Shown here in pieces: positions 35,009-42,531 of a stretch of DNA of 64,000 nucleotides (positions within the stretch are counted from its first letter, which is position 1; every line of letters starts with the position of its first letter). A program made the translations under genes and the position numbers. The DNA lies in assembly GCA_026646655.1 (NCBI GenBank), contig JAPKHT010000005.1, forward strand, positions 30,959 to 94,958, in the 5' to 3' direction. This DNA is from JADLBR01 sp020847615 (GTDB lineage: Bacteria; Verrucomicrobiota; Verrucomicrobiia; JADLBR01). The notes below the pieces were generated by a model, which was given only the letters and a program-made list of their open reading frames with translations, had not been told where the DNA came from and did no database searches.

Positions 35009-35113
35009 TTCAAAAGCCGTAAGGCTGTAGGTGTCCGGATTCGCCAAACGGAGATCCAGTGGCCGGACGCGTGAGCGTTCGGCCAAAGCCTTACGGCTTC
35101 GGCTACATTTTCA
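35009..35113 (+). repeat. REP-like structured repeat with an extra half unit, at the gatB stop
   Basis: The half unit AAGCC-GTAA-GGCT-GTAG at 35012-35030 precedes the core 35059-35106: GTGGCCG; GACGC-GTGA-GCGTT; CGGCC; AAGCC-TTAC-GGCTT; CGGCTAC and ATTTTCA. On the minus strand the element begins TGAAAATGTAG and its TGA is the gatB stop codon. The rest of 34906-35008 shows no gene. Confidence 0.82.
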
Positions 35114-36592
35114 TCGGACGAGTGGGTCGCCCTTGATCATCCGGGCGATGATCTCGCTGGCGAGTTTTGGGTTCGCCTTGCCTTTGGAGAGCTTCATGAC
35201 TTGGCCCGTGAGGAAGTTCAGCGCGGAGGCCTTGCCGTCGCGGACATCCTGGACGGGGCCTGGGTGGGCCCCGATGACCTGGCGGGCGAGGGCCTCGATG
35301 GCCCCGGTGTCGCTGACCTGTTCGAGACCCTTGGCCCTGACGATGGCGGCGGGAGCGGCGCCGGTCTCGAACATCTCCCTGAAGACCTCCTTGGCCTGTT
35401 TGCTATTGATCCGGCCGGCGTCGATGAGTCCGACGAGTTCCCGGAGGTCGGCGGGTTGGACGGGGCATTCGGACAGCGCCTTCTCGGACGAGGCGAGGGC
35501 GCTGAGCAGGTCGTTGAGGAGGAAATTGGCGATGCCCTTGGGGTTGGATGCCCCGGAGGCGGCTGCCTCGAAGAAACGCGCCAGGTGAGGATCGGAGGCG
35601 AGGACCGAGGCATCGTACTCGGTGACGCCGAGATCGCGGGTGTAGCGGTCGGCGCGGGCGCCCGGGAGTTCGATGAGGCGGGCCCGGGCCTCCTCAAGGA
35701 GGCCATCGGTCGTCCGGATGGGCATGAGGTCGGGATCGGGGAAATAGCGGTAGTCGTGGGCCTCCTCCTTGGACCGCATCGTGGATGTCTGCCCGATGTC
35801 GTCATCCCAGCGGCGGGTCTCTTGGGTGATGCGGCCCCCGGCGGACACGACTTCGATCTGGCGGGCGATCTCATAGGCCAGCGCGCGCCGGACGCCGCTG
35901 ATGCTGTTCATGTTCTTGATCTCGCACTTCGTGCCGAACGCCTTCTGGCCCCTGGGGCGGACGCTGACGTTGCAGTCGCAGCGCAGTTGGCCCTTCTCCA
36001 TGTCGGCATCGCTGACGCCGGCCTGGACGAGGATGAGGCGGAGCGCGGTGAGGAAGGCGAATGCCTCCTCGGGTGAGGCGATGTCGGCCTCGGTGACAAT
36101 CTCCATCAGGGGTGTGCCGGCGCGGTTAAAATCGATGCCGCTGGTGGTATCGAAGTGGGTGGATTTGGCGACATCTTCCTCGAGGTGGATGCGGGTGAGG
36201 TGGACCCGCTTGCGGGCAGAGGCCTCCGGGGAATCCTGCGCATCCTTCGGGAATGAGAACCGGTCCAGGGTGACGCCGCCGCCGCGGCACAGGGGCATAT
36301 CGTACTGCGATATCTGGTAGTTCTTGGGCATGTCGGGGTAGAAATAGTTCTTCCGGTCGAATTTGCAGTACTCGTCGATCTGGCAACCGAGGAGGAGGCC
36401 GGTCTGGATCGTGCGGACGATGGCCTCGCGATTGGGGACCGGCAGGACGCCGGGGTGGCCGAGGCAGACGGGGCAGGTGAGTGCGTTGGGGGACTCTCCG
36501 AAGCCGGTGCGGCAACCGCAGAACATCTTGCTGCGGGTGCGCACCTGGCAGTGCACCTCGAGCCCGATCACCGGTTCGTAGTCGGTCTTCAT
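35111..36592 (-). CDS. gatB: Aspartyl/glutamyl-tRNA amidotransferase subunit B
   Basis: 493 aa. Phosphorylates the misacylated Glu-tRNA(Gln) or Asp-tRNA(Asn) in the GatCAB complex. Signatures: YEPVIGLEVHCQVRTRSKMFCGCRTGFGE, NRAGTPLMEIVTEADI, GQLRCDCNVSVRP, YRYFPDPDL, and the C-terminal YqeY-like tail domain (about 345-493, NSKQAKEVFREM). The zinc-type cysteines in CGCRT and TCPVCLGHPG are present. Its stop codon is supplied by a repeat. Third gene of gatC-gatA-gatB. Confidence 0.97.
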   Translation of the reverse strand: MKTDYEPVIGLEVHCQVRTRSKMFCGCRTGFGESPNALTCPVCLGHPGVLPVPNREAIVRTIQTGLLLGCQIDEYCKFDRKNYFYPDMPKNYQISQYDMPLCRGGGVTLDRFSFPKDAQDSPEASARKRVHLTRIHLEEDVAKSTHFDTTSGIDFNRAGTPLMEIVTEADIASPEEAFAFLTALRLILVQAGVSDADMEKGQLRCDCNVSVRPRGQKAFGTKCEIKNMNSISGVRRALAYEIARQIEVVSAGGRITQETRRWDDDIGQTSTMRSKEEAHDYRYFPDPDLMPIRTTDGLLEEARARLIELPGARADRYTRDLGVTEYDASVLASDPHLARFFEAAASGASNPKGIANFLLNDLLSALASSEKALSECPVQPADLRELVGLIDAGRINSKQAKEVFREMFETGAAPAAIVRAKGLEQVSDTGAIEALARQVIGAHPGPVQDVRDGKASALNFLTGQVMKLSKGKANPKLASEIIARMIKGDPLVR

Positions 36593-36616
36593 GGGGTCAT
36601 CGCGGGCGCCGCGCCC

Positions 36617-38065
36617 TCATATCGGCGGTCTTTCCCTGTGCCATGGCGTGGTCCGCTCGTAATGGTGGGCCGCGCGGAGGATGGTCGATTCGCCGAACGG
36701 TCGACCGATGATCTGGAGCCCGATGGGCAGGCGTCCCCCGCCCTCATCGGCGAAGCCGCAGGGGACGGAGATGCCGCAGGTGCCGGCCATGTTGACGGCG
36801 ATGGTGAAGACATCGCCGAGGTACATGCTGATGGGATCGTCCAGTTTCTCGCCCAGCCTGAAGGCGGGGGAGGGGGCCGTGGGGGTCAGGATGGCATCGC
36901 AGGAGGCAAAGGCGCGATCGAAGTCGCGGCGTATGAGGGTGCGGACCTTCTGGGCGCGCAGGTAATAGGCGTCGTAGTATCCCGAGCTCAGGACATAGGT
37001 GCCGAGGAGGATGCGGCGCTTGACCTCGCTGCCGAAGCCCTCCCTGCGGGTCCGCGCGTAGCAGTCGATCACATCGGCGGGATCCTTGGCGCGGTGGCCG
37101 TAGCGGACGCCATCGAAGCGGGCCAGGTTCGAGGATGCCTCTGCGGGTGCGATGATGTAATAGGACGCGATCGCGTACTCGGTGTGGGGCAGGGAGATGT
37201 CAATGATCTCGGCCCCCTCGCGGGCGAGGTGATCGATGGCGCCCCGGACCGCCCGCTCGACCGCGGGATCCATGCCCGGGATGAAGTACTCCTTGGGCAC
37301 GCCGAATTTCAGCCCTTTCACCCCGCCTTCCAGCGATGCGGCGAAATCGGGGACGGGCCGGTCCACGGAGGTGCAATCGGACGGGTCGTGTCCCGAGATG
37401 GCGCCCAGGATCAGGGCGGCGTCCTCGACGTAGTGGGCCAACGGGCCGATCTGGTCCAGCGACGACGCGAACGCCACCAGCCCAAAGCGCGAGACGCGCC
37501 CATACGTGGGTTTGAGGCCCACGCAACCGCAGAAGGACGCCGGCTGGCGGATCGAGCCGCCCGTGTCGCTGCCCAGGGCCACCACGGCCAGGCCGCCTGC
37601 CACGGCGGCGGCGCTTCCCCCGCTGCTGCCCCCCGGCGCGCGCGACGTGTCCCAGGGATTCCTGCAGGGGCCGTAGTACGAATTCTCGTTGGACGAACCC
37701 ATGGCGAACTCGTCCATGTTCACCCGGCCCGCGGGGATCGCGCCCGCCCCGCGCAACTTGCGGATGACGGTCGCATCATAGATCGACCGATGACCCTGGA
37801 GGATGCCGGAGCCGCAGGTGCACGGCTGGCCCCGCACCGCTATCACGTCCTTGATGGCGACCGGTATGCCCCCCAGCGGCAGCGCGATGTCCGCGCGGTC
37901 CGCCTCGGCACATGCCGCATCCCAGTCGGTGTGGACATAGGCGTTCAGGGCCGGGTTATGGGCCTCCACCCGCTCCCGGATCGCCGCGACGATGTCCCGC
38001 GGGCGGATCTCGCCCGCGCGCAACTGCGCCCGCAAGGCCGCGACCGACTCAAGGGGCAAGCTCAT
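36617..38065 (-). CDS. gatA: Aspartyl/glutamyl-tRNA amidotransferase subunit A
   Basis: 482 aa. The amidase subunit releases ammonia from glutamine for tRNA amidation. The Lys-cisSer-Ser triad is visible in PVAIKDVIAVRG, GGSSGGSAAAVAGG and GSDTGGSIRQPA. The length matches the family. It starts inside the gatC stop (ATGA) and gatB begins 24 bp after it. The complex replaces a missing Gln- or Asn-tRNA synthetase; which one cannot be told here. Confidence 0.97.
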   Translation of the reverse strand: MSLPLESVAALRAQLRAGEIRPRDIVAAIRERVEAHNPALNAYVHTDWDAACAEADRADIALPLGGIPVAIKDVIAVRGQPCTCGSGILQGHRSIYDATVIRKLRGAGAIPAGRVNMDEFAMGSSNENSYYGPCRNPWDTSRAPGGSSGGSAAAVAGGLAVVALGSDTGGSIRQPASFCGCVGLKPTYGRVSRFGLVAFASSLDQIGPLAHYVEDAALILGAISGHDPSDCTSVDRPVPDFAASLEGGVKGLKFGVPKEYFIPGMDPAVERAVRGAIDHLAREGAEIIDISLPHTEYAIASYYIIAPAEASSNLARFDGVRYGHRAKDPADVIDCYARTRREGFGSEVKRRILLGTYVLSSGYYDAYYLRAQKVRTLIRRDFDRAFASCDAILTPTAPSPAFRLGEKLDDPISMYLGDVFTIAVNMAGTCGISVPCGFADEGGGRLPIGLQIIGRPFGESTILRAAHHYERTTPWHRERPPI

Positions 38066-38349
38066 TCGACGATCTTTGGCGTGATGAACAAGCCGTTGGC
38101 CGCCAGCGGGGCATTGGCGAGCGCGTCGGATTCCGGAACCGACTCCCGCGGTTCGTCGGCGCGAAATACATTGTGGATCGGCGCGGCATGTGCCGTCGGC
38201 TCAATCCCTTCCAGATCCAGCCGCCCCAATGCCGCTATATGCCCCAGTACCCCATCCAGTTGCCCCTGAAACGCCTCCGCCTCGCCATCGTTCAGCTCCA
38301 GCCGCGCCAAATGGGCCACGTACGCCACGTCGATCTCGACCTTTCCCAT
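38062..38349 (-). CDS. gatC: Aspartyl/glutamyl-tRNA amidotransferase subunit C
   Basis: 95 aa. The small subunit wraps around GatA and stabilises the complex. Typical N-terminus (IDVAYVAHLARLELNDGEAEAFQGQLDGVLGHIAALGRLD) and C-terminal strand (NAPLAANGLFITPKIVE). ATG at 38349 is chosen over an upstream one at 38388. First gene of the gatCAB operon; ATGA overlap with gatA. Confidence 0.93.
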   Translation of the reverse strand: MGKVEIDVAYVAHLARLELNDGEAEAFQGQLDGVLGHIAALGRLDLEGIEPTAHAAPIHNVFRADEPRESVPESDALANAPLAANGLFITPKIVE

Positions 38350-38458
38350 CGCAGTTCGACCGATAGCGCGGGCCGCCGGATCTGGCAACTCCCGATGCCG
38401 GTCAGAAACCGGAATCTGCGCCCCCCAGGGTCGCTCCGATCCCCTTCGATATCCGGGG

Positions 38459-38546
38459 GTGACTCAAAAATTACCGCGTCGCTTCCCGTAGCCGAACGCG
38501 TGAGCGTTTGGGCGCCAATCGCCCGAGGCGATCGGCCACATTTTCC
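38459..38546 (+). repeat. REP-like structured repeat upstream of gatC
   Basis: Core 38488-38539: GTAGCCG; AACGC-GTGA-GCGTT; TGGGCGCCA; ATCGCC-CGA-GGCGAT; CGGCCAC. The second hairpin has a different sequence from most copies (ATCGCC instead of AAGCC) yet keeps full pairing. Flanks GACTCAAAAATTACCGC and ATTTTCC are present. Confidence 0.85.
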
Positions 38547-38551
38547 CAAGC

Positions 38552-38750
38552 CGGTGGTCCGGCGGTTGCCGGATGGGATCTAACCAGAAACTTCAAAGTT
38601 GGGGACACTTCGATGCGTGTCACAACATACACGGAATCAGCAGCTTATTCGGACACCGCCTGAAGGCGGCACTACGAGCACACGACCACGGGAATGTTCG
38701 TAGTGGTGCCTTCAGGCACTCCGCGACCCACCAGAGGTTTCCCCCTGAAT
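38552..38750 (+). repeat. Short hairpin cassette plus long family-C element, copy 2
   Basis: TCCGGC-GGTT-GCCGGA at 38558-38573, then the family-C element seen at 14965: AGAAACTTCAAAGTT, GGCACTACGAGC paired with GTTCGTAGTGGTGCC around CACGACCACGGG, TGCCTTCAGGCA, CCACCAGAGG. The interval 38350-39189 (840 bp) has no convincing gene and consists largely of repeats and RNA structure. Confidence 0.75.
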
Positions 38751-38804
38751 AATCCGGCGCGTGGAGAACTCTGGCCATCTCCGCCCGCGTCAACGCATGG
38801 GGGC

Positions 38805-38832
38805 AAAAAAAAGCGGCCGCCGAAGCGGCCGC
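38805..38832 (-). terminator. Strong Rho-independent terminator
   Basis: On the minus strand: GCGGCCGC-TTCG-GCGGCCGC followed by eight U. The 8-bp stem is perfect with a UUCG loop. It lies 358 bases after the end of the ECF transporter operon and in the right orientation to terminate it. It also lies upstream of gatC. Confidence 0.85.
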
Positions 38833-38990
38833 CCTCTGCAGGGCGGCCAGCGTGTGCTTGGGATCAGGTGCTCCTACTCCGGGTTTTGGGATAGGGGGGG
38901 AAAGAACGAGAGTAGGAGGTGCCAACCGCGCCTGCAAATCTTCAAAATTTGCAACTCTGCCCCATATGGAACGATTTCCATTTGGAGGCC
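38827..38990 (-). other. Structured RNA candidate before the terminator
   Basis: On the minus strand a 9-bp stem (GAGTAGGAG with CTCCTACTC, 38871-38918) is followed by a second 9-bp stem GGCCGCCCT-GCAG-AGGGCGGCC (38827-38848). The latter shares bases with the terminator's first arm, so the two hairpins exclude each other, as in an attenuator. Further hairpins: CCAAATGGAA/TTCCATATGG and GCAAAT/ATTTGC. It could be a structured 3' UTR, a small RNA or another repeat; no known RNA family is recognised. The stretch 38930-39189 is lower in GC than its surroundings and has no gene. Confidence 0.4.
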
Positions 38991-39189
38991 GAGTGTTCAA
39001 AGAACTGTTGAATCAATACATCGATTCGGTGCCTCGCGCAACCGAAAAGGGGACATTTGTAAACTTTATGAAAAAAATTAATGTCATGACGAGGTGTGGT
39101 TTCGATGGCATGCGGATTGCTGTCTTGGGATTTGGGGGGCCGACATCGGGGCAACGCAAGACGATATTATTCAAATAGTTATAGAAATG

Positions 39190-39798
39190 TCAGCCATGGG
39201 GTGGTTGTCGGTGGCGGTGGAGGATGCGGAGGAGGGGTTGTGCGGCGGTGGCGATGAGGAGTGCGTTGGTGGCGGCGTGTGCGGCATCGAAGGGGAGGGA
39301 GGCGGCATTGACGGCGATCCAAGTGGCGGCGTTGAGTGGGTGGACGAAGGCGATCCAGTGCCAGAGGTTCTGGAGCCAGCCGAAGAGGAAGCCCCAGGCG
39401 ATGCCGAGGGTGACGAGGAGTCCGGTGGGGGGATTTGGCCAGAGGCGTCCGATCCAGCCGAGGCTGAGTCCACAGATGCCCCAACCTGCGGCCTGCCAGA
39501 GAGTCCAGAGTCCTTGGCCGAGGAAGAAGTTCGAGCCGATGGTGGCGATGACACCGGTCATGAATCCGGCCGAGGGGCCGAGGGCGAGGCCGGCGAGCAT
39601 GACGAGGAAGGTGGTGGGCTGGACGGAGGGCACGACGGCGGTGAGGACGCGGCCTAGGGCGGCGGTGGCCGCGAGCACGGCGATGAGGGGAACGTGCTGC
39701 AGGGGCCGGCGCCCGCGCTCGAACCAGAAGAGGCCCGCAGCGATGAGCGCGAGGGCCATGGCGGGCAGGAGCCAGGCGGGTGCGAAGGGGCCAGTCAT
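39190..39798 (-). CDS. ECF transporter substrate-binding S component, probable corrinoid type
   Basis: 202 aa, six hydrophobic segments. The signature AALGRVLTAVVPSVQPTTFLV, then GPSAGFMTGVIATIGSNFFLGQGLWTLWQAAGWG, is typical of S components of the CbrT/CblT-like group. It selects the substrate and toppled by the T-A motor carries it across the inner membrane. ATG at 39798 overlaps the stop of the ATPase gene (ATGA); an upstream in-frame start at 39903 would lie inside that gene. The cobalamin riboswitch and DUF4430 gene in the same operon point to cobalamin or a precursor as substrate. Confidence 0.82.
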   Translation of the reverse strand: MTGPFAPAWLLPAMALALIAAGLFWFERGRRPLQHVPLIAVLAATAALGRVLTAVVPSVQPTTFLVMLAGLALGPSAGFMTGVIATIGSNFFLGQGLWTLWQAAGWGICGLSLGWIGRLWPNPPTGLLVTLGIAWGFLFGWLQNLWHWIAFVHPLNAATWIAVNAASLPFDAAHAATNALLIATAAQPLLRILHRHRQPPHG

Positions 39799-41462
39799 GA
39801 GGGGCCCTGGGTTTCGGTGAGGCGGGGGGCGAAGGCGAGGTGGGCTTGCCGTCGGGTGAGGATGCCGCGGCAATCGGACCGGCCGCGGAGGGCGCGTCCC
39901 CATGCCGTGGAGAAAAAGAGGCCTTGCTCGAGGATATCGCCGGGGGGGCCGGAGGCGACGATTTCGCCATCGAACATGAGGGCGGCGCGGTGGGCGATGT
40001 CGGCGGCGAACTCGAAATCCTGGGTCGCCATGATGATCGTGCGGCGGCGACCGGCGACGAGGTCGGCGAGGAGGTTCGAGAGGGCCGCGCGCATGCGTTC
40101 GCTGAGCCCCCGGGTGGGTTCATCGAGGAGGAGGAGGTCGGGGTCGGTGGCCAGGGTGGATGCCAGGGCGACGCGGCGTCGCTCGCCGGCGCTCAGGTCG
40201 TGGGGGTGGCGGTGCGCGAGGGGCGCGACATGGAGCCGATCCAGCAGCGGCTGTAACTCGGCTGATCCATCGAGGTTGGCCAGGGTTCTAGAAAAAGCGA
40301 TCTCCTCGGCGACCGTCTCGTGGGCGAGATGATGGTCGGGGTTCTGAGAGAGGTAGCCGATGCGGCGGAGGCGTTCAGCGGGTGGGATGACTGCCGGGTC
40401 TTTGCCGAAGACCGAGACTTCGCCGGAATTCGGGCGGAGGAGGCCCAGTAGCATTGCGAGGAGGGTGCTCTTACCCGCGCCGTTGCCGCCGAGGAGGCAT
40501 AAGATCTCTCCTCGCGAGACGTCGATATCGATGCCGCGGAGGGCCTCGCGATCGTGGCCGTAGGCGAAGTGGGCGCCGCGGGCGCGGATGACCGTCTTCT
40601 GGGGCGAGGGAGGGGTTGGAGGGGCCGAGGGGCAGGGAGCGGGGATGGGAGGCAGGGAGGCGATGGCGGCGCGGGCCTCGGGAACTGTGAGGGGCAGGAG
40701 CGTGCGTCCGTCGGGGCCGGGGAACGGGATGGCCGTCTGCGGGATGTTGGCGCCGTGATCGAGCGCCCACCGGGCATAGTCGCGGGGGGGCAGGTCACAG
40801 GCCACCCTGCCGTGATCGAGGGCGACGACGCGGTTCGCCCATGACAGGCAACCATCGAGGTGCTGTTCGATGAGAATGAGGGTGAGGCCGAGATCCTGAT
40901 TCAGGCGCCTCAAAACCTCAAAGACCTCGGCGGCGGCCATCGGATCGAGCTGGGAGGTGGGTTCATCCAAGACCAGGGCGGTTTGGGCCATGGCGAGAAT
41001 CGCCCCGATCACCGTCTTCTGCTTTTCGCCGCCCGAGAGTTCATGGCAGTGCCGGTCGAGCAGGGGCTCGAGGCCGAGCCAGCCGGTGACCTCGGCCATC
41101 GAGCGGCGCATCTCACCCCTGGGAATCCCTAGGTTCTCCATCCCGGTCGCGATCTCGCGGCGCACGGTCGATGCGATGATCTGGCGCTCGGGGTCCTGAA
41201 AGACCATGCCCACGTGGCGGCGCAGGCCGGTGCCCCAGTCGGCGAGGGCGCGATCGGAGAACCGGACCGAGCCGGATAGTTCGCCCCCCTGGAACTCGGG
41301 GATGAGGCCACCCATCACGCGGGCGAGGGTGGACTTGCCGCTGCCGGATTCGCCGGTGACGAGCAGGCATTGGCCGCGCGCCACGCGAAGATCGATGCGG
41401 TCCAGGGCGGGGGAATCGGAGCCCGGGTACGAGAACGAGACGTTATCGAGTTCGAAGATCAT
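39795..41462 (-). CDS. ECF transporter ATPase, two fused ABC domains
   Basis: 555 aa with two complete ATPase domains. Domain 1: Walker A GESGSGKST (residues 37-45), Q-loop MVFQDPERQI, signature LSGGE, Walker B LVLDEPTS. A Pro-rich linker lies at about 265-290. Domain 2: Walker A GGNGAGKST, Q-loop YLSQNPDHH, signature LSAGE, Walker B LLLDEPTR. It replaces separate EcfA and EcfA' subunits and powers the transporter. A repeat lies between it and the T-component gene upstream; its stop overlaps the S-component start. Confidence 0.92.
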   Translation of the reverse strand: MIFELDNVSFSYPGSDSPALDRIDLRVARGQCLLVTGESGSGKSTLARVMGGLIPEFQGGELSGSVRFSDRALADWGTGLRRHVGMVFQDPERQIIASTVRREIATGMENLGIPRGEMRRSMAEVTGWLGLEPLLDRHCHELSGGEKQKTVIGAILAMAQTALVLDEPTSQLDPMAAAEVFEVLRRLNQDLGLTLILIEQHLDGCLSWANRVVALDHGRVACDLPPRDYARWALDHGANIPQTAIPFPGPDGRTLLPLTVPEARAAIASLPPIPAPCPSAPPTPPSPQKTVIRARGAHFAYGHDREALRGIDIDVSRGEILCLLGGNGAGKSTLLAMLLGLLRPNSGEVSVFGKDPAVIPPAERLRRIGYLSQNPDHHLAHETVAEEIAFSRTLANLDGSAELQPLLDRLHVAPLAHRHPHDLSAGERRRVALASTLATDPDLLLLDEPTRGLSERMRAALSNLLADLVAGRRRTIIMATQDFEFAADIAHRAALMFDGEIVASGPPGDILEQGLFFSTAWGRALRGRSDCRGILTRRQAHLAFAPRLTETQGPS

Positions 41463-41537
41463 GGATCAAGAATGTCGCTGATCGCCGGGACGAAAAAGTG
41501 TGGCCCATCTGATCCGGCAGCTGCCGGACCACCGGGG

Positions 41538-41627
41538 GTGAAAGTGTAGCCGATCGCCTCGGGCGATTGGCGGCCAAACGCTCACGCGTTCGGCTACGGG
41601 ACGCGATGCGGCCATTTTCGAGTCAGC
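41538..41627 (-). repeat. REP-like structured repeat between EcfT and EcfA genes
   Basis: Core 41547-41598: GTAGCCG; ATCGCC-TCG-GGCGAT; TGGCGGCCA; AACGC-TCAC-GCGTT; CGGCTAC. Ends AAAGT and ATTTTCGAGTCA. On the minus strand it begins TGACTCGAAAAT, and this TGA is the stop codon of the T-component gene. A TCCGGC-AGC-TGCCGGA hairpin lies beside it at 41513. Confidence 0.85.
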
Positions 41628-42531
41628 ACGCACGGGCATGGCGGCGGATGAGGGTTGGCGCGCGCCAGGCGAACCAGGCGAGGGCGGCGGTGGCGACCGG
41701 GATGGCGGCGAGGGCCAGGGAGATGGCCGGGCGGGTTGGGGTGAGCCTCGGGTAGAAGTGGAACTGTGCCGTTCCCGAGATGGCCAAGGCGAGGGCGGCG
41801 GTGGCCAGCAGGGCGCCGGCGGCCGTTGCCACCCGGTCGCGGGGCGTCAGGTGATCGGGGTCGATGAAGGATCGTGGCCCCGAGCCAAAACCCCGGGCGG
41901 CGAGCGCCTCGGCGAGATCCCTGGCGCCCTCGAGTGCCGAGGCGAGGAGGGTGCGCCACAAGAGGCCCGCGGCCGCGGCGCGCGACCGGAGGGTGCCCGC
42001 CCGCAGGTCGATGCCTTGCGACCAGAGGATCGCCTGAATCTGGCGTGCTTCTCGGAGCAATGATGGGATGAGTTGAATCACGATGCCCAAGGTCACGGCC
42101 GTGCGGGGCGCCGCCTTGCCGAGCAGGCCGAGGGAGCGATCCGTGTCACTGAGCCGCGCCCAGAGGGCGAATGTCGCCATGACGGTGGCGAGTTTCGCGC
42201 CGGCGATCGCGCCAAACGCGACAGCCTCTAGAGTGATCGCGCTCGCGCCGGGCCACCAGGCTGGGAGCGGTGACAGGATCGTGGAACCGGCCCCCGAGAA
42301 GAAGGCGTTGATCGCAGCCATCATGAGGGCCGGGGGCAGTGCGAACAGCGCCGTTTGGCGAAACTGGCCATCGCGGGCCAGCCAAGCGAAACTGGCGAGC
42401 GTGGCCCCGACCACGGCGCCGGGTTGATCCACGGCCAGAAGCCAGAGCAGGAACCCCATCGCAAATGTGGCGCCGGCGAGCGGATGGATGGGTGGGGCAC
42501 TCCGCCGGGGGCATTCGAGGGGTCTGATCAT
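41623..42531 (-). CDS. ECF transporter transmembrane T component (CbiQ-like)
   Basis: 302 aa. Several membrane helices (FAMGFLLWLLAV, TALFALPPALMMAAINAFF, LGIVIQLIPSLL, LLATAALALAISG). The two coupling motifs that contact the ATPases are seen as EARQIQAILWSQG and LAEALAARGFGSG, the second being the classical Ala-Arg-Gly box. It links the ATPases to the S component. Start coupled to the DUF4430 gene by ATGA. Its stop is the outer TGA of a repeat, and its last residues (RRHARAC) read into the junction. Confidence 0.88.
   Translation of the reverse strand: MIRPLECPRRSAPPIHPLAGATFAMGFLLWLLAVDQPGAVVGATLASFAWLARDGQFRQTALFALPPALMMAAINAFFSGAGSTILSPLPAWWPGASAITLEAVAFGAIAGAKLATVMATFALWARLSDTDRSLGLLGKAAPRTAVTLGIVIQLIPSLLREARQIQAILWSQGIDLRAGTLRSRAAAAGLLWRTLLASALEGARDLAEALAARGFGSGPRSFIDPDHLTPRDRVATAAGALLATAALALAISGTAQFHFYPRLTPTRPAISLALAAIPVATAALAWFAWRAPTLIRRHARAC

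Noticed and set aside
38805..38990. T-box leader for gatCAB
   Set aside because: The AGGGCGGCCGC word only loosely resembles the T-box antiterminator motif, no specifier stem is visible, and it lies 450 bases from gatC with repeats between.
38620..39000. Minus-strand frame of 126 codons in the gap upstream of gatC
   Set aside because: Its residues are the translation of the family-C repeat, the terminator and the structured RNA candidate; no start site support.
39094..39657. Plus-strand acidic frame of 187 codons
   Set aside because: Antisense shadow of the ECF S component; Gly/Glu/Asp-rich with no domain.
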